A DNA stretch of 64,000 bases from Ahaetulla prasina (GCF_028640845.1 NC_080539.1:106790554-106854553), one strand, 5' to 3'; positions 35,335 through 48,247 are shown, numbered from the stretch's first letter. Translations and numbers: made by a program. Notes: generated from the letters alone by a model not told the origin.

Positions 35335-35810
35335 GCAAGATTTTTCAGAAGTGGTTTGCCATTGCTTCCTTCCTAGGACTGACAAAAAGCGACTGATCTT
35401 GAGCTTAAGATAGCATTAGAGCCAGTGGTGGGATTCAAAAATTTTTTACTACAGGTTCTATGGGCATGGCTTGGTAGGCATGGCTTGGTGGGCATGGCAG
35501 GGGAAGAATACTGTAAAATCTCCATTCCCACCCCACTCCAGGAGAAGGATACCATAAAATCTCCATTCCCTCCCCACTCCAAGGGAAGGTTACTGCAAAA
35601 TCCCCATTTCCTCTCGATCAGCTGGGACTCGGGAGGCAGAGAATAGATGGAGGCAGGGCCAGTCAGAGATGGCATTTACCGGTTCTCCAAACTACTCAAA
35701 ATTTCCAATACTGGTTCTCCAGACTGGTCAGAACCTGCTGAATACCACCTCTGATTAGAGCTCATGGGCTTCCAGTCACTAGCCTAATGCCTTATCCATT
35801 ACAAAAAATG
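35335..35810 (-). mobile_element. Decayed SINE (SINE-3), minus strand, split by a MITE-A
   Basis: Left part AGTGGTTTGCCATTGCTTCC; right part GGCTTCCAGTCACTAGCC and AATGCCTTATCCATTAC, the complement of the tRNA-like head seen intact at 56747-56890. The split at 35423-35753 is a MITE-A. Confidence 0.65.
35423..35753. mobile_element. MITE-A element, 'GTGGGCATGGC' interior
   Basis: Perfect TSD ATTAGAGC at 35415-35422 and 35754-35761. Ends CAGTGGTGGGATTCA / GAATACCACCTCTG; three AAGGATACC/AAGGTTACTG-type modules inside. Confidence 0.94.
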
Positions 35811-37002
35811 ATAAATTTGACCATATAACTATAAACTGAAAAAAGTGGATTTTTATTATGATGTATTATGGTTGTTTGTTATAATTTACTGAAATTACTT
35901 TATTACTTAAAAAACCAGAATTCTAAAGAAAGAAACCATTCATCTACATTCTTAAATTAATTTTAACAAAAAGAAATGAATTCTTAAATATAATGCAGCT
36001 GGAAACTTCTTGTCCCAGAAATCTGATCCTATCTCACAGCAGAGATTATTTTTAATTACTTTTCAGGTTAAGTTTAAATGACAGAATTTCTGACTTGCTT
36101 GTTGCAGAAATGTGTTGCAGAAATGTATAGTACAAGAAAACAAAGGCTACTTGCAAACTTATTATATGCAAATGGAACAGAACAAATTCTTATTAATTAT
36201 CTCCTCAATCACTGAAAGAATATATTATTTTCCCGCTGCGACTTCAATTTTCCATTGTTCTGGAAAGGCAAATAATTATTCTATGAGCTAACTGGCCTAA
36301 GCAACAGCACACATCAACATCCGTTGGCAGAAAGAAATGAAATATAATAATATATTACTGTAAATTTCCCATATTATTTCCTATAATTGAGCATCTCTGT
36401 CACAGAAAGTGTTCTTAACAAGAAAATGATAACTGTGAAAAAGTTGATGAGCTTACAAATTTTTAACTTTGTTATCACCGCCCCACTTTAGAAAGAAATA
36501 TAACTTATAAGGACATGAATTATGGTAAAGCTTATTAAAATAATTTATGGATGGCTTCAAAGTACTAATTGTCTGCCTAAATTTAGCTTTTCCTTTATTA
36601 TTAGACAAGAGACCAGAGGAGAACTCTATTAAGTCATTAAGGAAACAGAAATATTCCTTATTCTGGCCAACATAATGGAATACTATTCTCAACATGAATT
36701 GTTTTGATCTTATTCCTGTATCTTCGTCTTTTGAAGCCCCAAACCACCTTGTGGCTAAACAGCTTGGTGTGCAGGTGGCTCATGTCTTCTCTGCAGCCAT
36801 TGGCTGGCTGATTTGATACAGCAAAATCCTTAAATGTTATGAGAGTTGAGGCTCAAGCTGCCTCAATGAAGGGAGGGAGCTGAAGACCTCTGGTCAGAGA
36901 GAGTTGCATTGCAGCAACAAAAATAATCTTGTGGCACTTTAAAATCTAATAAATGTATTATCACACAAGCATTTGTGACTCATTAGATGCATGAGTGGCA
37001 TT
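35811..37002. other. No gene or repeat recognised (about 1.2 kb)
   Basis: AT-rich DNA; short frames only. Confidence 0.45.
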
Positions 37003-37010
37003 GTGCTTCC

Positions 37011-37299
37011 CAGTGGTGGGCTTCAAATTTTTTTACTACCGGTTCTGTGGGTGTGGTTTGGTGGGTGTGGCTTTGTGGGCATGGGAAGGATACTGTAAAA
37101 TCTCCCTTCCCCCCCCCACCTTCCAGGGGAAGGAATACTGCAAAATCCCCATTTCCTCCCAATCAGCTGGGACTCAGGAGGCAGAGAATAGATGGGGGTG
37201 GGGCCAGTCAAAATTTTTACTACTGGTTCTCCGAATTACTCAAAATTTCTGCTACTGGTTTTTCCAGAACTGATCAGAACCTGCTGAAACCCACCTCTG
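37011..37299. mobile_element. MITE-A element, 'GTGGGCATGGC' interior
   Basis: Ends CAGTGGTGGGCTTCA / TGAAACCCACCTCTG. TSD GTGCTTCC / GTGCTGCC at 37003-37010 and 37300-37307. Confidence 0.9.
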
Positions 37300-37441
37300 G
37301 TGCTGCCCCAAAATACATGCAGCAATCTGTTAAGGTGCCATAAAACACTTTGTGGGTTTCTACCTTGTTCAGTGATGGTTAGTCCAAAGTAACTATGCCT
37401 AGGAATTCAACCTAATGAATCAAATCGCAGGTATACCCAAT

Positions 37442-37625
37442 GCCAGGGATGGCAAACCTACGACATGCACCTAGGCAGTTCTTGCGAGAATGGGGTGTGC
37501 TTTTATGCGGCAGCCAAACTCCCCGGAAGTCTCACAAGAGGGCAATGCTCTCATGAGCCACACCAAAACAAGGCGTGCTTTTACAGAGTTTGTGGAAGTA
37601 CAGAGGCCACAGAAGAGAATTCTCG
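37442..37625. mobile_element. Probable decayed hAT-type element
   Basis: Starts CCAGGGATGGCAAACCTACG, a common hAT-MITE opening in vertebrates, with CATGCACCTAGGC following. The right end is not defined before the LTR at 37631. Confidence 0.45.
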
Positions 37626-37630
37626 GAAGC

Positions 37631-38238
37631 TGTTGTGACCCAGACCCAAATAGGTACTAAGAAACTCAGTCAGTGTAAAAACAAACAAACTTTATTCAAA
37701 CAGCTGAGAATTACTTCATTCTCTGTGTAGTTCAACTAAATTAAAGCAAATTCTTCCCAACACAATTCCTCAGTCCTATCACCAACCTTAGTCCAATTAG
37801 GCAAACTGCCAAAGGCCTTTCTTGGCAAAAGTTCAGAAGACACCGATACAAAACAAATGCAACAAGACGAAGCTACCAATGTTGTTTTCCAGCAAAAAGC
37901 CCAAATGCCGTTGCTGGTCTTTTAAGCCTTATGGGAGGGGCCAATTATCTCTTGGCCCTACTCCCAAGTTGTCCTCTTTGCTTGAGCTGCTCTTGCCTTC
38001 TGGGAGCTTTTCTCATGCGTGCATTAGGAACAGGCTCCTCCTGTTCCTCTGCCTCACTACTGTCAGTCTCTGGAGGCTCTGGAGTCTGCACCTCACTTCC
38101 CGATGGCCCTGGCCCCATCTCTGCCTTTGACGCAGAACCAGGCCTTCCTCAGCCTTCAGGACTGGCCCACACTCTTCCTCAGCTTCATCGCTGTCCGACT
38201 CCATTGCCAGCTCCGCAAGCTTCTGGCGGACCACAACA
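37631..38238 (-). mobile_element. Solo LTR, minus strand
   Basis: 608 bp, TGTTGTGACC ... GACCACAACA, with a perfect 5-bp TSD GAAGC at 37626-37630 and 38239-38243. Same subfamily as 16375-16889 but with about 90 bp more in U3. The reading frame from the LTR edge (QKLAELAMESDSDEAEE) is broken by a frameshift, but the arginine-rich end (RMRKAPRRQEQLKQRG) and the following stop remain in another frame. Confidence 0.92.
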
Positions 38239-38376
38239 GAAGCTGCTTCAAGAAAGAAGGCCTTGTGCAACTTGGAGAAGTCTCAGGTAGACTGCAATAG
38301 CTTATCAACAGGAAAAAAAAACACAATCTGAAGATAAGTGGCATGCGGCAGATCACACACACAATTGGACTGTTAT

Positions 38377-38526
38377 GTTATGCCTCACTAGGTGGCTCAG
38401 CGGCTAAGACACTGAGCTTGTCGATCAGAAAGGTCGGCAGTTTGGCGGCTTGAATCCCTAGTACAGGTCTCCTGCGTGAGCAGGGGGTTGGACTAGATGA
38501 CCTCCAAGGCCCCTTCCAACTCTGTT
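38377..38526 (+). mobile_element. Short SINE: tRNA-like head joined to a CR1 3' tail
   Basis: Head GGTGGCTCAGCGGCTAAGAC and GCGGCTTGAATCCCTAG is close to that of the SINE at 6888-7244. Instead of an ACCTTT tail it ends in GGGGGTTGGACTAGATGACC and CCCCTTCCAACTCTGTTA, the CR1 3' end. TSD ACTGTTAT at 38369-38376 and 38527-38534. Confidence 0.88.
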
Positions 38527-38534
38527 ACTGTTAT

Positions 38535-39541
38535 ATATGTTTTCAAAATAAATGAATATGTAAAGAATTGTTTCTTTTTTATTTGGGGCATGGATGACAG
38601 CAGTCAAGTTAGGCATTTTCTCAATTTTTGACACACCAAGCCTGAAAGTTTCCTCATAACTGCCCTGTACATGTTTCTATCATCCTCATGTTCTACAATA
38701 TAAAAAACAACAACAGTGCTTTGGTTTACCACTTGGTGTCACCCAAAGTATCAGAAAAATACAATAAGGCTAGCAGCATAAGCCACACTAAAACCAGGTT
38801 TGATCATTCGGCTTGCTTTTTGAAACAGAATTGTAATGTAAGAAGTCACTGGTTCATGGCTGCATCTTTCACAGCTGTACATTTTTAGCTCTGGTAACTC
38901 TGGCTGTTCAACTAAAATTTCTAAAGCTGAATGCTTAGTAAGAGTTTCTATCTTCCTGAGGTAGGTTATTAATTTTGTGAACCCATTGCATTTAGTAGCA
39001 TTACACTGGATTTGGAGTGGCGCGGACTTTTTACAAAACATGCTATGTTTGGCCTCAGTAAAACAAGTTGTTCTCCTTATTTTATTGTCTCTCAGGCCAG
39101 GCAGAGATCCAAGAATGTAGTTAAAAGCAGCAAGTAAAGTTCATGTACATCTCGTATCACAGCTGTTCAAGGACGTAATAAAAAATAAATATAAATTAAC
39201 TTGCATTTCCATTAACTCCACTAATCATTCTATTTATTAGGAATTTACACCCCCTGAACAATACCCATGGATGGGTGGTGGTTGTTTTTTTGGTCAAAAA
39301 GGAAAATCATCCTTTAATGTTAATTAAAGCTCTTCAGTGTCTGTAGAATTTTATAACCTGTTTTTTCCCTGATTTAGTCTTTTGCATTCAGCAGTAAATA
39401 TAACTTACTTTCGGGCTGATTACAGCCAAAAGGTGTAGGCATCTGAATCTGCTTTTCATGTTATGTACATGTTATTGTTTAATTGGAGCAGGAAGAAGAG
39501 GAACCCTTCAGAGCCCCCAGCATAAAAATTCAATAGAAAAC
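38535..39541. other. No gene or repeat recognised (about 1 kb)
   Basis: AT-rich DNA with short frames only. Confidence 0.45.
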
Positions 39542-40343
39542 AAAATATATTATCTTGGGCGTGGCCATGACCGTGGTGGGGTAAGGACCTTTCCTTCACT
39601 TCACAGGGCTTATTAATGAAGATTTATGAGAATTTATGCCGTTTGGAATGCACTGTTATGGATGAAAGTTAATAAATCATGAACTGAAAGTGTTAACAGC
39701 CCAGCAGATTGAATTTAAAACTGGTAGGTCATCTGAAACGGCTTGAATTAAGGAGTTTCTACAGCGTGGGATGACCGAGCCGGCAGACAAGATAAGTTGG
39801 AATAAATTGCTGTGTTTTGTTTTTCCAAAATTAACTATCGTGCTCTGTGTTAAAAAAATTTTTTCTATTGCTGAGGCTAAGGAGTGAATATTAAGGACTG
39901 AATTTGATAATGAGAAGATTTTTTTTTTGAGCCTTCCGGAAGTTCAGCCAAGAAGAATTTAATTGAAGAGAAGAGAAACTGACTTTTTATTGGATTGTTT
40001 GGCAGCAAGAGGATTTTACTGAGCTAATTTTTTTTTTATTTTTTTTTTCTCTTGAGAGCAAATTAATAGCTTGTTTATATTACAGAAAAAAAAAAGGATT
40101 TTGCTTCGTTTAAGTTGGTTTGTCTTCCTTTCTGCTTTGGTGACGTGGAGGAAAAATGGCGCTGATTAATGTTAGCTGTGAAGTTCTGTGTTTCTTTGTG
40201 GAATATCCTTGAACTTGAGAGATAACAGTGCAAATAAGCCGCTTCGCTTCAATTAAAAGACAGTCGTCCTTTGATCTTCACTAAGACCCTCTGTAAAATT
40301 GGTTTGGAATCCTAGTTTGGGAAATTTTTTGGTTTTTTTCAAA

Positions 40344-41372
40344 ATGACTCAACAACTTTCAGAAACGCAGCAACTTGCTGCAGCTTTAAATAAAATTGGG
40401 GAAAAAATAGCAGGACTATCAGAGCGTATAGATAATTTGACATTGAAACTGACATCTGAAATGCAAAATTTAAAGCAAGAGATGAATGAAAACTTTGCAA
40501 AACAAAAAGAGGAAATGATAATGATTAAAGATGAAATGGAGCAGATGCATGTGCATGAGATAAAAGTAGATCGGCAAATTGGCAAAATATTTTATAAAAA
40601 TGAGCAGCAAGATAAGAGAATTTGTCTTTTGGAAGAAGAGATGAGGAAATATAATTTGGTTATCAGAGGAATCTCGGAAGAAAAGGAGGATAAATTGAAA
40701 CAGCGGGTTCTGAAATGGATTAATGATTTGGATACGCAACTTACGTTCACAATAGCAGACCTGGCAAGTGTTTTAGAATTGGATATAGAAGGCAAAATGG
40801 TTCTAACAGGAATGTGCTTGTCAGGTTCGCAAATCTTGGTGATAAGTTGGAAGTTATGGCCAAGGTGAGAGAGTTGGGAGATGCTTTGAAGTTTGAAGGG
40901 AAGACTATTCAAGTCTTCCCGGATATATCAAGAGAAGAAAGGGCATGGAGATTTTTTTTAAAACCAATTACAAAAGTTTTGAGAGATAATGGAATTAAAT
41001 ACAATTGGAGGCCACCACAACAATTGAAATTTTTTTATAAAGGAAGGATGCGTACAATCACCCCAGATATAGATGCATTATTATATTTACGGGAGCTTGG
41101 ACTGATTGAGATGGAGGATTTAATGGAGATAAAAGATCAAATGCTTCAGATGGGTGGAACATACGCGGAAACATCAATCCCAGAAGAAGAAAAAGGGGCT
41201 ATTGGAGGCAAGACTCAAAGGGTTAAAGAGGAAAGAAATATCACCTGTGTTGGTTGAACAGAAGAAGAGTCGTGAGGATACAGTAGGAGAAGAAGCAGAT
41301 AAGAGTCTTGGAAAATACGAAGCTGAATGCGGGTCATCGCTATCTTTTTTTTTGAGTGATGAATTTAAATAG
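40344..41372 (+). pseudogene. L1 ORF1 (RNA-binding chaperone), frameshifted
   Basis: L1 ORF1p coats the LINE RNA as a trimer and acts as nucleic-acid chaperone. The start chosen is the ATG at 40344 (MTQQLSETQQLAAALNK). The first ~100 residues are heptad-rich and highly charged, fitting the trimeric coiled coil. The part from about 40630 (NLVIRGISEEKED) fits the RRM start. The frame shifts between about 40800 and 40870: the continuation (LGDKLEVMAKVRELGDALKF and FFYKGRMRTITPD) is in another frame until 41257. A second shift near 41200 leads to a lysine-rich end at 41372. Two shifts make it a pseudogene. Homology is recognised from layout and motif style, not from alignment. Confidence 0.85.
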
Positions 41373-41610
41373 ACAGCCCGAAAGAAGTGGCCCGGGCATT
41401 GGCACGTCCCCTCTCCCCCATTCTCTTTATAGAGGCGAAACCGATGAGGATGTGGGGGAAGAAGATTGTTTGTACTTTATTGTTTGTTTTGTTTTTTGTT
41501 TTTTTTCTGTTTTCTTATTGTTGTTTATATGTTAAATATGGTAGTTTAATGTTGGGTGGTGGGCACAGAAAGGAAGATGCGGGGATAGGATTAAAAAATT
41601 TATATTTTAA

Positions 41611-44600
41611 ATGGGAGTTATAAAAATAATGTCATGGAATGTGAAGGGTACAGGGAATCAGATTAAAAGAAGAAGATTGGATCTTAAGATTAAAAGGGAT
41701 TTGCCAGACATTTTATTTTTACAAGAAACCCATCAGAAATCTGAAGATTCAAATAGAATGTATATAAAAGGTATGCAAATATATGAAAAAGCATTTGGAA
41801 CTTCAAAAGCTAGAGGAGTTGCAACACTGATATCAGATAGGGTGTACTTTGAAAAACATAAGGTAATTTTGGATGAAGATGGAAGATATGTAATAATTGT
41901 TGGAAATCTTAATGAGGAAAAAGTGACACTTGTTAATTTATATTTACCGAATGAAAAACAAAGAGAATTTCTTGAAAAAATAACAAAAATTTTGGAGAAT
42001 GAAAGTGTAGGGAAAGTAATTGTGGCTGGGGATTTTAATTTAATCAGAGATAAAATAGACAGTACTAATCCCACCCGCTGTGGAGGAGCAAATAAAATGG
42101 GGATTTTAAATATGTGGATGCTTCGAAACGGCGTGGTTGATGTGTGGAGAGATTAAAGGAATTGAGAGAGTATACACTTTTTTCTCTAAGATATATAATA
42201 CATATTCTAGAATTGATTATATTTTTCTTTCTAAAGATTTGTTGAATAATGTGGATAAGGTAGATGTGGGAATTTTAAAGATTCTGATCATGCAGAAGTT
42301 ATGGTGGATTTAGATTTTAATTTTGAGAAAAAAAGAAGTTATTGGAGATATGACGAGAAATTGTATAAAATGAAAAGGATAAAAATGGATACTTAAAAAG
42401 TGGAGGAAAGTTGGAGATTAAATGATAACGGGGAGGTTAAATTTGAAATTGTTTGGGATGCGATGAAAGCGGTGTTTAGAGGGGAGAGTATTAAATTATC
42501 AAGTAGGAAATATAAAAATTATAAAATTAAAATGGAAAGAGATAAAAATCAGATTAAAGAATTGGAAAATCAATTTTTGCTTACTAAAGAAAAAAAATTC
42601 TTCAGGAGCTTAATATGTTAAGAAATAAAATGATAGAAGAAGATACAGAGTTAGTAAAAGAAATTTGAGATTTTAAATAGGAATTTTTGAATTTAGTAAT
42701 AGAAATTCTAAATTATTGGCAAAGATGGCGAAAGATAAAAGAGAGAAGAGAGAAATTGGAGTTTTGATAGATGATAGAGGTATAAGATGTTATAAAAAAT
42801 TAGAGAAATGTGAAGTGGTTAGAAATTTTTTTCAGAATCTATATTCAAAGAAACCAATTAATCGGGGAAAATTGCAAAGCTATTTAGAAAAGTATGTGGT
42901 GAAAATTGATCAAACATATAAGGAATTGATGGAAGAAGATATAACACAAGATGAGATTAATGGAATAATACAAAAATTAAAATTAGGGAAAGCTCCAGGT
43001 GAGGATGGATTACCTGTTGAGTTTTATAAAGAATTTAAAGAATTAATAATACCAAGATTGCAAAAATTATTCAATGGAATATTACATGGTGGGAAGTACC
43101 TTCGTCATGGAATAGAACGGTGATATCCTAATTCCTAAACCAGATAAAGATTTAGAAAGGATTGAGTCCTATCGGCCCATTTCTTTAATTAATCAGGATG
43201 CAAAGATATTTACTGCTATTATAAGTAATAGATTAAATAGATTTATAGATAGATATATAAGTTATAATCAAGTAGGTTTTGTGAAGGGTAGATACATGAG
43301 TGATATTGTTAGAAGAGTATTAAATATTATAGATGTAGCTGAATATAATGGTGATAAAATTGGTATAGTATCATTGGATATTTTTAAAGCTTTTGATTCT
43401 GTACAATGGGAAACAATTAAAGTAATTGTGGAGGCTTTAGGCTTTGGTAATAAGTTTATACATGTTATTTCAAAATTGTACCAAAAGAGCAGTGCAAGAG
43501 TGAAGGTGAATGGAATATTAACTGAAGAGATAAAATTAGAAGCTGGTACGAGACAAGGATGTCCCGTCCCCAACATTATTTTTATTGGCTATGGAAATAT
43601 TGACAAAAATGATAGAAAAAGATGAAGAATTAGAAGGATATAAGGGGTATAAGATAAATTTGTATGCGGATGATACTTTAATTATTTTGAAAAATGTAGA
43701 GAAAGATCTGAAAAAGATATATAAGCATTTGATAGAATTTGAGGAAATGACAGGATTGAAAGTAAATTGGTCAAAGTCAGAATTATTGATGGATAGTAAT
43801 GGTAATGAGTCTGAGAATATGCAAGAGCAATTTGGGATAAGGATTAAAAACACATTGAAATATTTGGGTATAGTGCTTTCACTTAAGGTTAAAGAATTGA
43901 AAAAACTTAATTATGATGTGGTGATTAACGAAATTGAGAAGAAGATAGATAAATATAAAATTTTAAAGTTGTCTTGGTTTGGTAGAATTGCAATGTGTAA
44001 GATGATGTTGCTGCCCAAGTTCAACTTTTTATTCGAGATGCTACCACTAAATTTGACAGAGAAAGATATTGAAGGATATCAGAAAAAACTGGATAAATTT
44101 TGTAACGGTGGTAAAAGACCTAGATTAGTGAAGAAAATGTGGTATCAAAATCAAAAGGAAGGTGGATTAGGAATCCCCAAATTATTTAATTATTACTGTG
44201 CGTATGGTATCCGGATAGTGGTAAAAATACTTAAAGGTGAAGATAACTATTGGAGAGACTTAGAGTTAAGGGATATAGAGAAATTTGGATCAAGGTGGTT
44301 TTTAGATAAAGCAAATTTAAAATGTGTAAGTAGAAGTTATTGGTTAAAGGGATTAAGTAAAATGTGGAATAAATTTGTTAAAATTTTAATTCCGGATATA
44401 ATCTTTTTGGGGGAGACAACTGGAATTTGGCCGATTAAAAATAATATAAAACGTAATGAAGTGATTAAAGAGGAAAATATAGAAATTATTAGAGATTGGA
44501 TAAAAGTTATGGGAAATGAAAGGAGGAATAAAGAAATTATTGAAAAATTAGGGTTAAGTTGGTTTGAAAAAATACAGATAGAAAAATGGACAAAAAAACT

Positions 44601-45379
44601 AAAGGAAAATTATTCGATAAATAGATGTGAAACTGAATTTGAATATTTAGTATCTCGGATTATGAAAGATGAAATTGGGCTAAAGGGACTCGTTAGTAGG
44701 GTTTATAAGATTATAAATTCTGATGAAAAATTACAAAGAGTGATGAGGACAAATTGGGAAAAAGATCTTAATATTGAAATACCAGAGTCAGATTGGAATG
44801 TGAATTGGAAGAGTAGAATTATGAGAACTTTATCTATAAGGATTAAAGAGCACAATTATAAAGTTGTTTGGAAATGGTATTTGACTCCAGTAAGATTGTC
44901 ACAAATGGATAAAAAAATTAGTAAAAAATGTTGGAGATGTGAGATGGAATTGGGGACTTATGAACATATGTGGTATAATTGTGATAAGGTTAAAAGTTTT
45001 GGCAACAATTGGAGAAAATGATATTTGAAATGATGGGGAAAGTAATAACATTGAGAGTGGAAACTATATTATTGTTGGTAATTAAGGAAATAGAATTAAC
45101 AAAATATGAAAAGAATTGATTAGAATTATGATTATAATAGGTAGAATTATAATAGCTAGATATTGGAAACTAGATGTGATTTTTAGAATAGAAGAGTGGA
45201 ATTCTGAAATGTGGAAATTAGCTTTAAATGATAAAATGACATGTGATATTAAAATTAGAAGTGGTGTGTATAAAGAAGATATTTTCTGGAAGACTTGGAA
45301 ACCATTTGTGGACTTTGCGCTTGGAACATTGGACGCTTCAGTACCTGTACCTCGAGAACGTGGATTTTGGCAATCATGA
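41611..45379 (+). pseudogene. L1 ORF2 (endonuclease + reverse transcriptase), multiply disrupted
   Basis: Would nick the target and reverse-transcribe L1 RNA. The endonuclease starts MGVIKIMSWNVKGTGNQ (41611) with FLQETH (about 41714), GDFN (about 42028), then after a shift near 42155 SRIDYIF (about 42208) and SDH (42286). A stop falls at about 42396. RT region 42716-43123 has GKAPGEDGLPVEFY; after a shift, YRPISLINQDAKI (about 43170) and SLDIFKAFDSV (about 43372, first catalytic Asp); after another near 43560, YADD (about 43663). From 43585 to 45021 the frame is open for 478 codons, ending in the C-terminal Cys/His motif CWRCEMELGTYEHMWYNC. One more shift leads to the terminal stretch at 45116-45379. 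Expected full length about 1,255 codons; catalytic residues survive but the frame does not. Confidence 0.92.
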
Positions 45380-45714
45380 GGATATATCCGAAGACCCAAA
45401 TCTTCCTTTTATGTATAGCACAAGGGTGTAATAATGTATTTTCTTTTTGTTTGTTTGTTGTAAAAAAAGTAATAAAAAAAACAAAAAAAAACAAAAAAAT
45501 ATATTCTCTTATTTTGATGTTACCAAAGAGCCCCATTCGAATCTGTTCTATGAAATTGCTTGTCAAATAGCTGGCCCGAATTTGGGAACATCTCCAGCAG
45601 GTTACCTTTACTTAGATAACCATCTGCTGAAAAATAAGTGGATATAAATTTAATTCATGCTTACTCTATAGCATTCAGAGATATGAATGAAGGAGATTTA
45701 AAACTTAGCCAAGG

Positions 45715-45815
45715 CAATAGGATGGCCATGCTGGACTAACACTGAAGGAGACAATCCAGGTAGCTCAGTAGATGACTTTGGGCTGGTCACCATCTTTTAG
45801 CTTAACCCAAGTTCT
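45715..45815 (+). mobile_element. SINE-3 fragment
   Basis: GATGACTTTGGGCTGGTCAC followed by AGCTTAACCC resembles the body of SINE-3 at 56747-56890. Weakly preserved. Confidence 0.4.
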
Positions 45816-45989
45816 GTGAAACTTGAATATAAGAACTATGTATGAACTCTACACTTCTGGTCTAGGCAAAATAACATTGCATTATAGAACAGTTATACTG
45901 CTTGTAGGAATGGGGTGGGGACACTGAATTATGTCCAAGCCTAACTCTTTCCCAATAATCCTCTGAAATTTGTCTATGTCTAAATCTAT

Positions 45990-46432
45990 TGTTGTGCCTC
46001 GCCCGCCCTCCTCTCCTCAGCCGGGCCCCTCCCATCTCCTGCTATCTGAGCCAGAGACTGATAGTGAAGAAGAATGGCCTGGCATGCCTCCAGCCCCCAG
46101 CCCTGACACCATGTCCGGACAGAATGAGCAAACAAACCTCTCTCCTACAGCGTATGAGCACGAAGCCAGCCACGAGCTAGAATTGCCGGCAGCTGAGCAG
46201 GAGGACGAAAAGACACAGTGGACAGATCCCCGCTTCCGGAGAATGGAGAGGCGACGTCAGCAAAAGGAAGAAAAGCATAAGAGCACAGGCGTGCCTACTG
46301 TTCCTGTCCTATTGTTTCTTCCCCTATATATATATATATATGCTTATACTACCTTGTTTCTCCTCATATATATGTTTATATATTATATAATCTTTTGTGT
46401 TTTGTGTATATTGTTATGACAAAATTAATTAA

Positions 46433-46472
<40 letters not shown>

Positions 46473-46715
46473 AGGGAGGGGCAGGCCTGGATAAATGCTG
46501 AGTCATGGAGCCACACCCCATGGCCTATATAAAGGATCTGCTTTTTGGCATTCCTTAAGTCAGGCAAAGTTTCATCTGGTTGCTGAAGTCACACCTTGGA
46601 TTCCTGCCTGCCCTGAGAACTCTGACAGGAATTTGGCAAAGCTGCAGAGGCTTCATGGCCACGCTTGATACAGACTTCCCAGACCCGGCTGTCAGAGGAG
46701 GAGTGGGACACGACA
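45990..46715 (+). mobile_element. Solo LTR, plus strand, with a nested insertion
   Basis: TGTTGTGCCT ... GGACACGACA, with a perfect TSD TCTAT at 45985-45989 and 46716-46720. The frame at the LTR edge is open: proline/acidic part (SEPETDSEEEWPG) then DPRFRRMERRRQQKE, closely matching the LTR at 17006-17527. An insertion at about 46271-46473 cuts in just after that basic segment. TATA box at 46526-46533. Confidence 0.92.
46271..46473 (+). mobile_element. Unassigned retroelement tail in the LTR, ending in (AAAT)n
   Basis: About 200 bp absent from the related LTR at 17006-17527. Has a (TA)n run at 46325-46341, TTTGTGTTTTGTGTATATTG and a final run of nine or more AAAT units. Flanked by AAG. The tail looks LINE-like; family unknown. 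Confidence 0.6.
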
Positions 46716-46720
46716 TCTAT

Positions 46721-48247
46721 GTCTATGTCTCAGAGTGCTTTTAAATGGAAAAAAACTGGCTGTAGATATTATTGGTGCTTCCTCCATCTTCCAATGCAAT
46801 TGGTGTTTGGGGTGCAAAGCTAGGAGCTCATCCAAAATTTGGTGGAAAATTATTATTGAACAATTGTAGCCCCATTGACAGGAGGAATTAAAAAATGTGT
46901 CCTGAAAGAGGTCATGAATCCCATAGCGGGAAAGACCCCATGCTCTGCCAATATGAATTTGATAAATGGGGAAGGCTCAAACAGTTTTTGGTAGTATTCT
47001 GTTGGTGGAAGTTATGGGAGAGCAAACAAGGAGAGGAAGGAAAAGAATGAATATATACATGGATGAATATGCTCCAGTTTAAATCATTCCATAGATAAAA
47101 TACCACCTGTTACAGAATAGATAAGTAAATATGAAGAGGATTTGTGAATTAAAACTTGACTTAACCCATGGATTAAGAACTTTTTATAACATTTTTAAAA
47201 TCTTAGCTCATTTAAGCTTAATTTAGAAAACAACACGACAAAAGAAGTAATGCATGGGCTGCTTTACTAAAAATACCTGTCTCAAGCAAGATATTTAAGG
47301 GGTGGGGAGAAACAGGTTTAATGACGGCATTTTGAGTAGAAAGTGATGATTTATTGCAGACTGCTATAGTTTAACTAAACACATATTTGCAGAGTCGGGT
47401 CCTTGAGGACTGTAATTTTTCTCTATTTGTTATAATCTGTACTTCCAGCTGCTTTTTCATACTAGTGAAGCACTCCATTCATGCCCTTTTAGAAAATAGC
47501 AAAGACTATATTATTTCTATCAATCTATTTTTAACTAGTTGAAGAAAATGGGATTTGGAAATTTCAAATCCATGCTATGAAACAATAATAAAAAAGCCCA
47601 ACAACTTCTGGCCTGACCTGGGTAGGAAAGTCCTTTTGTAAGAAAGCGTTTAAGCAACCACTTAAAAGATCTTTGAATGATTTGCAAATATCTACCTGAT
47701 ACCATCTATCCAAAGAGTAAAGTTTTTGATCGGAAAAGCAAAACAGACAAGGCATTAAAAAGATTTTGTTTCTGTGGAGTCTGTTTTTCTTCTCTGCGTA
47801 GCTCATCCTGCATGAGCCTGGAGGGATTGCAAAACAAGTTGACAAAAACCTAATAAAATTGCGTAAAGATCAGAGATAGATTCAGGTTAACTCATTATGA
47901 CTTGCAAAGTGAATAGAGGACAAGTTACATGTTGTAGAAAAATTTCTCAAGAATAAACACAGTTTCAAAATATAAGCATCCATAATATGTGCAAATAAAA
48001 TACAGTTTCTAGATTCCTGGGAAGTAAATTTCCTGCAGCAGTTCACAAATGAAATATCCTTCTCTTGTAGGTACTCTATCCTCTGGTCTGAGAGTGATGG
48101 CAGAATGTAATAAATATGGAGATGAACAATTATGTCCTATTTCCAAAAGAAACTTAACACTGAGTGGTCCAGACATATTTTGAATCCTTCCTCAGTAGTC
48201 TCAAATCTTAACACACCAAAATCATAATTAATATATTTGTACTTTCA
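46721..48247. other. No gene or repeat recognised (about 1.5 kb)
   Basis: AT-rich DNA; short minus-strand frames at 46912-47106 and 47564-47845 have no recognisable motifs. Confidence 0.45.

Larger units (their letters stand above)
39552..45495 (+). mobile_element. Nearly full-length, inactive L1 LINE (about 5.9 kb)
   Basis: A 5' UTR of about 0.8 kb, ORF1 (40344-41372), a 0.24-kb spacer, ORF2 (41611-45379) and an A-rich end. The flanks share AAAATATATT at 39542-39551 and 45496-45505, a likely TSD. The A-rich coding strand is typical of L1. Several frameshifts and stops show it is dead, but full length and an intact 478-codon stretch suggest moderate age. Confidence 0.92.

Noticed and set aside
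37442..38238. Long reading frames on both strands around 37822-38290 as a possible host gene
   Set aside because: They lie within a solo LTR with a perfect TSD and recur in the other LTR copies.
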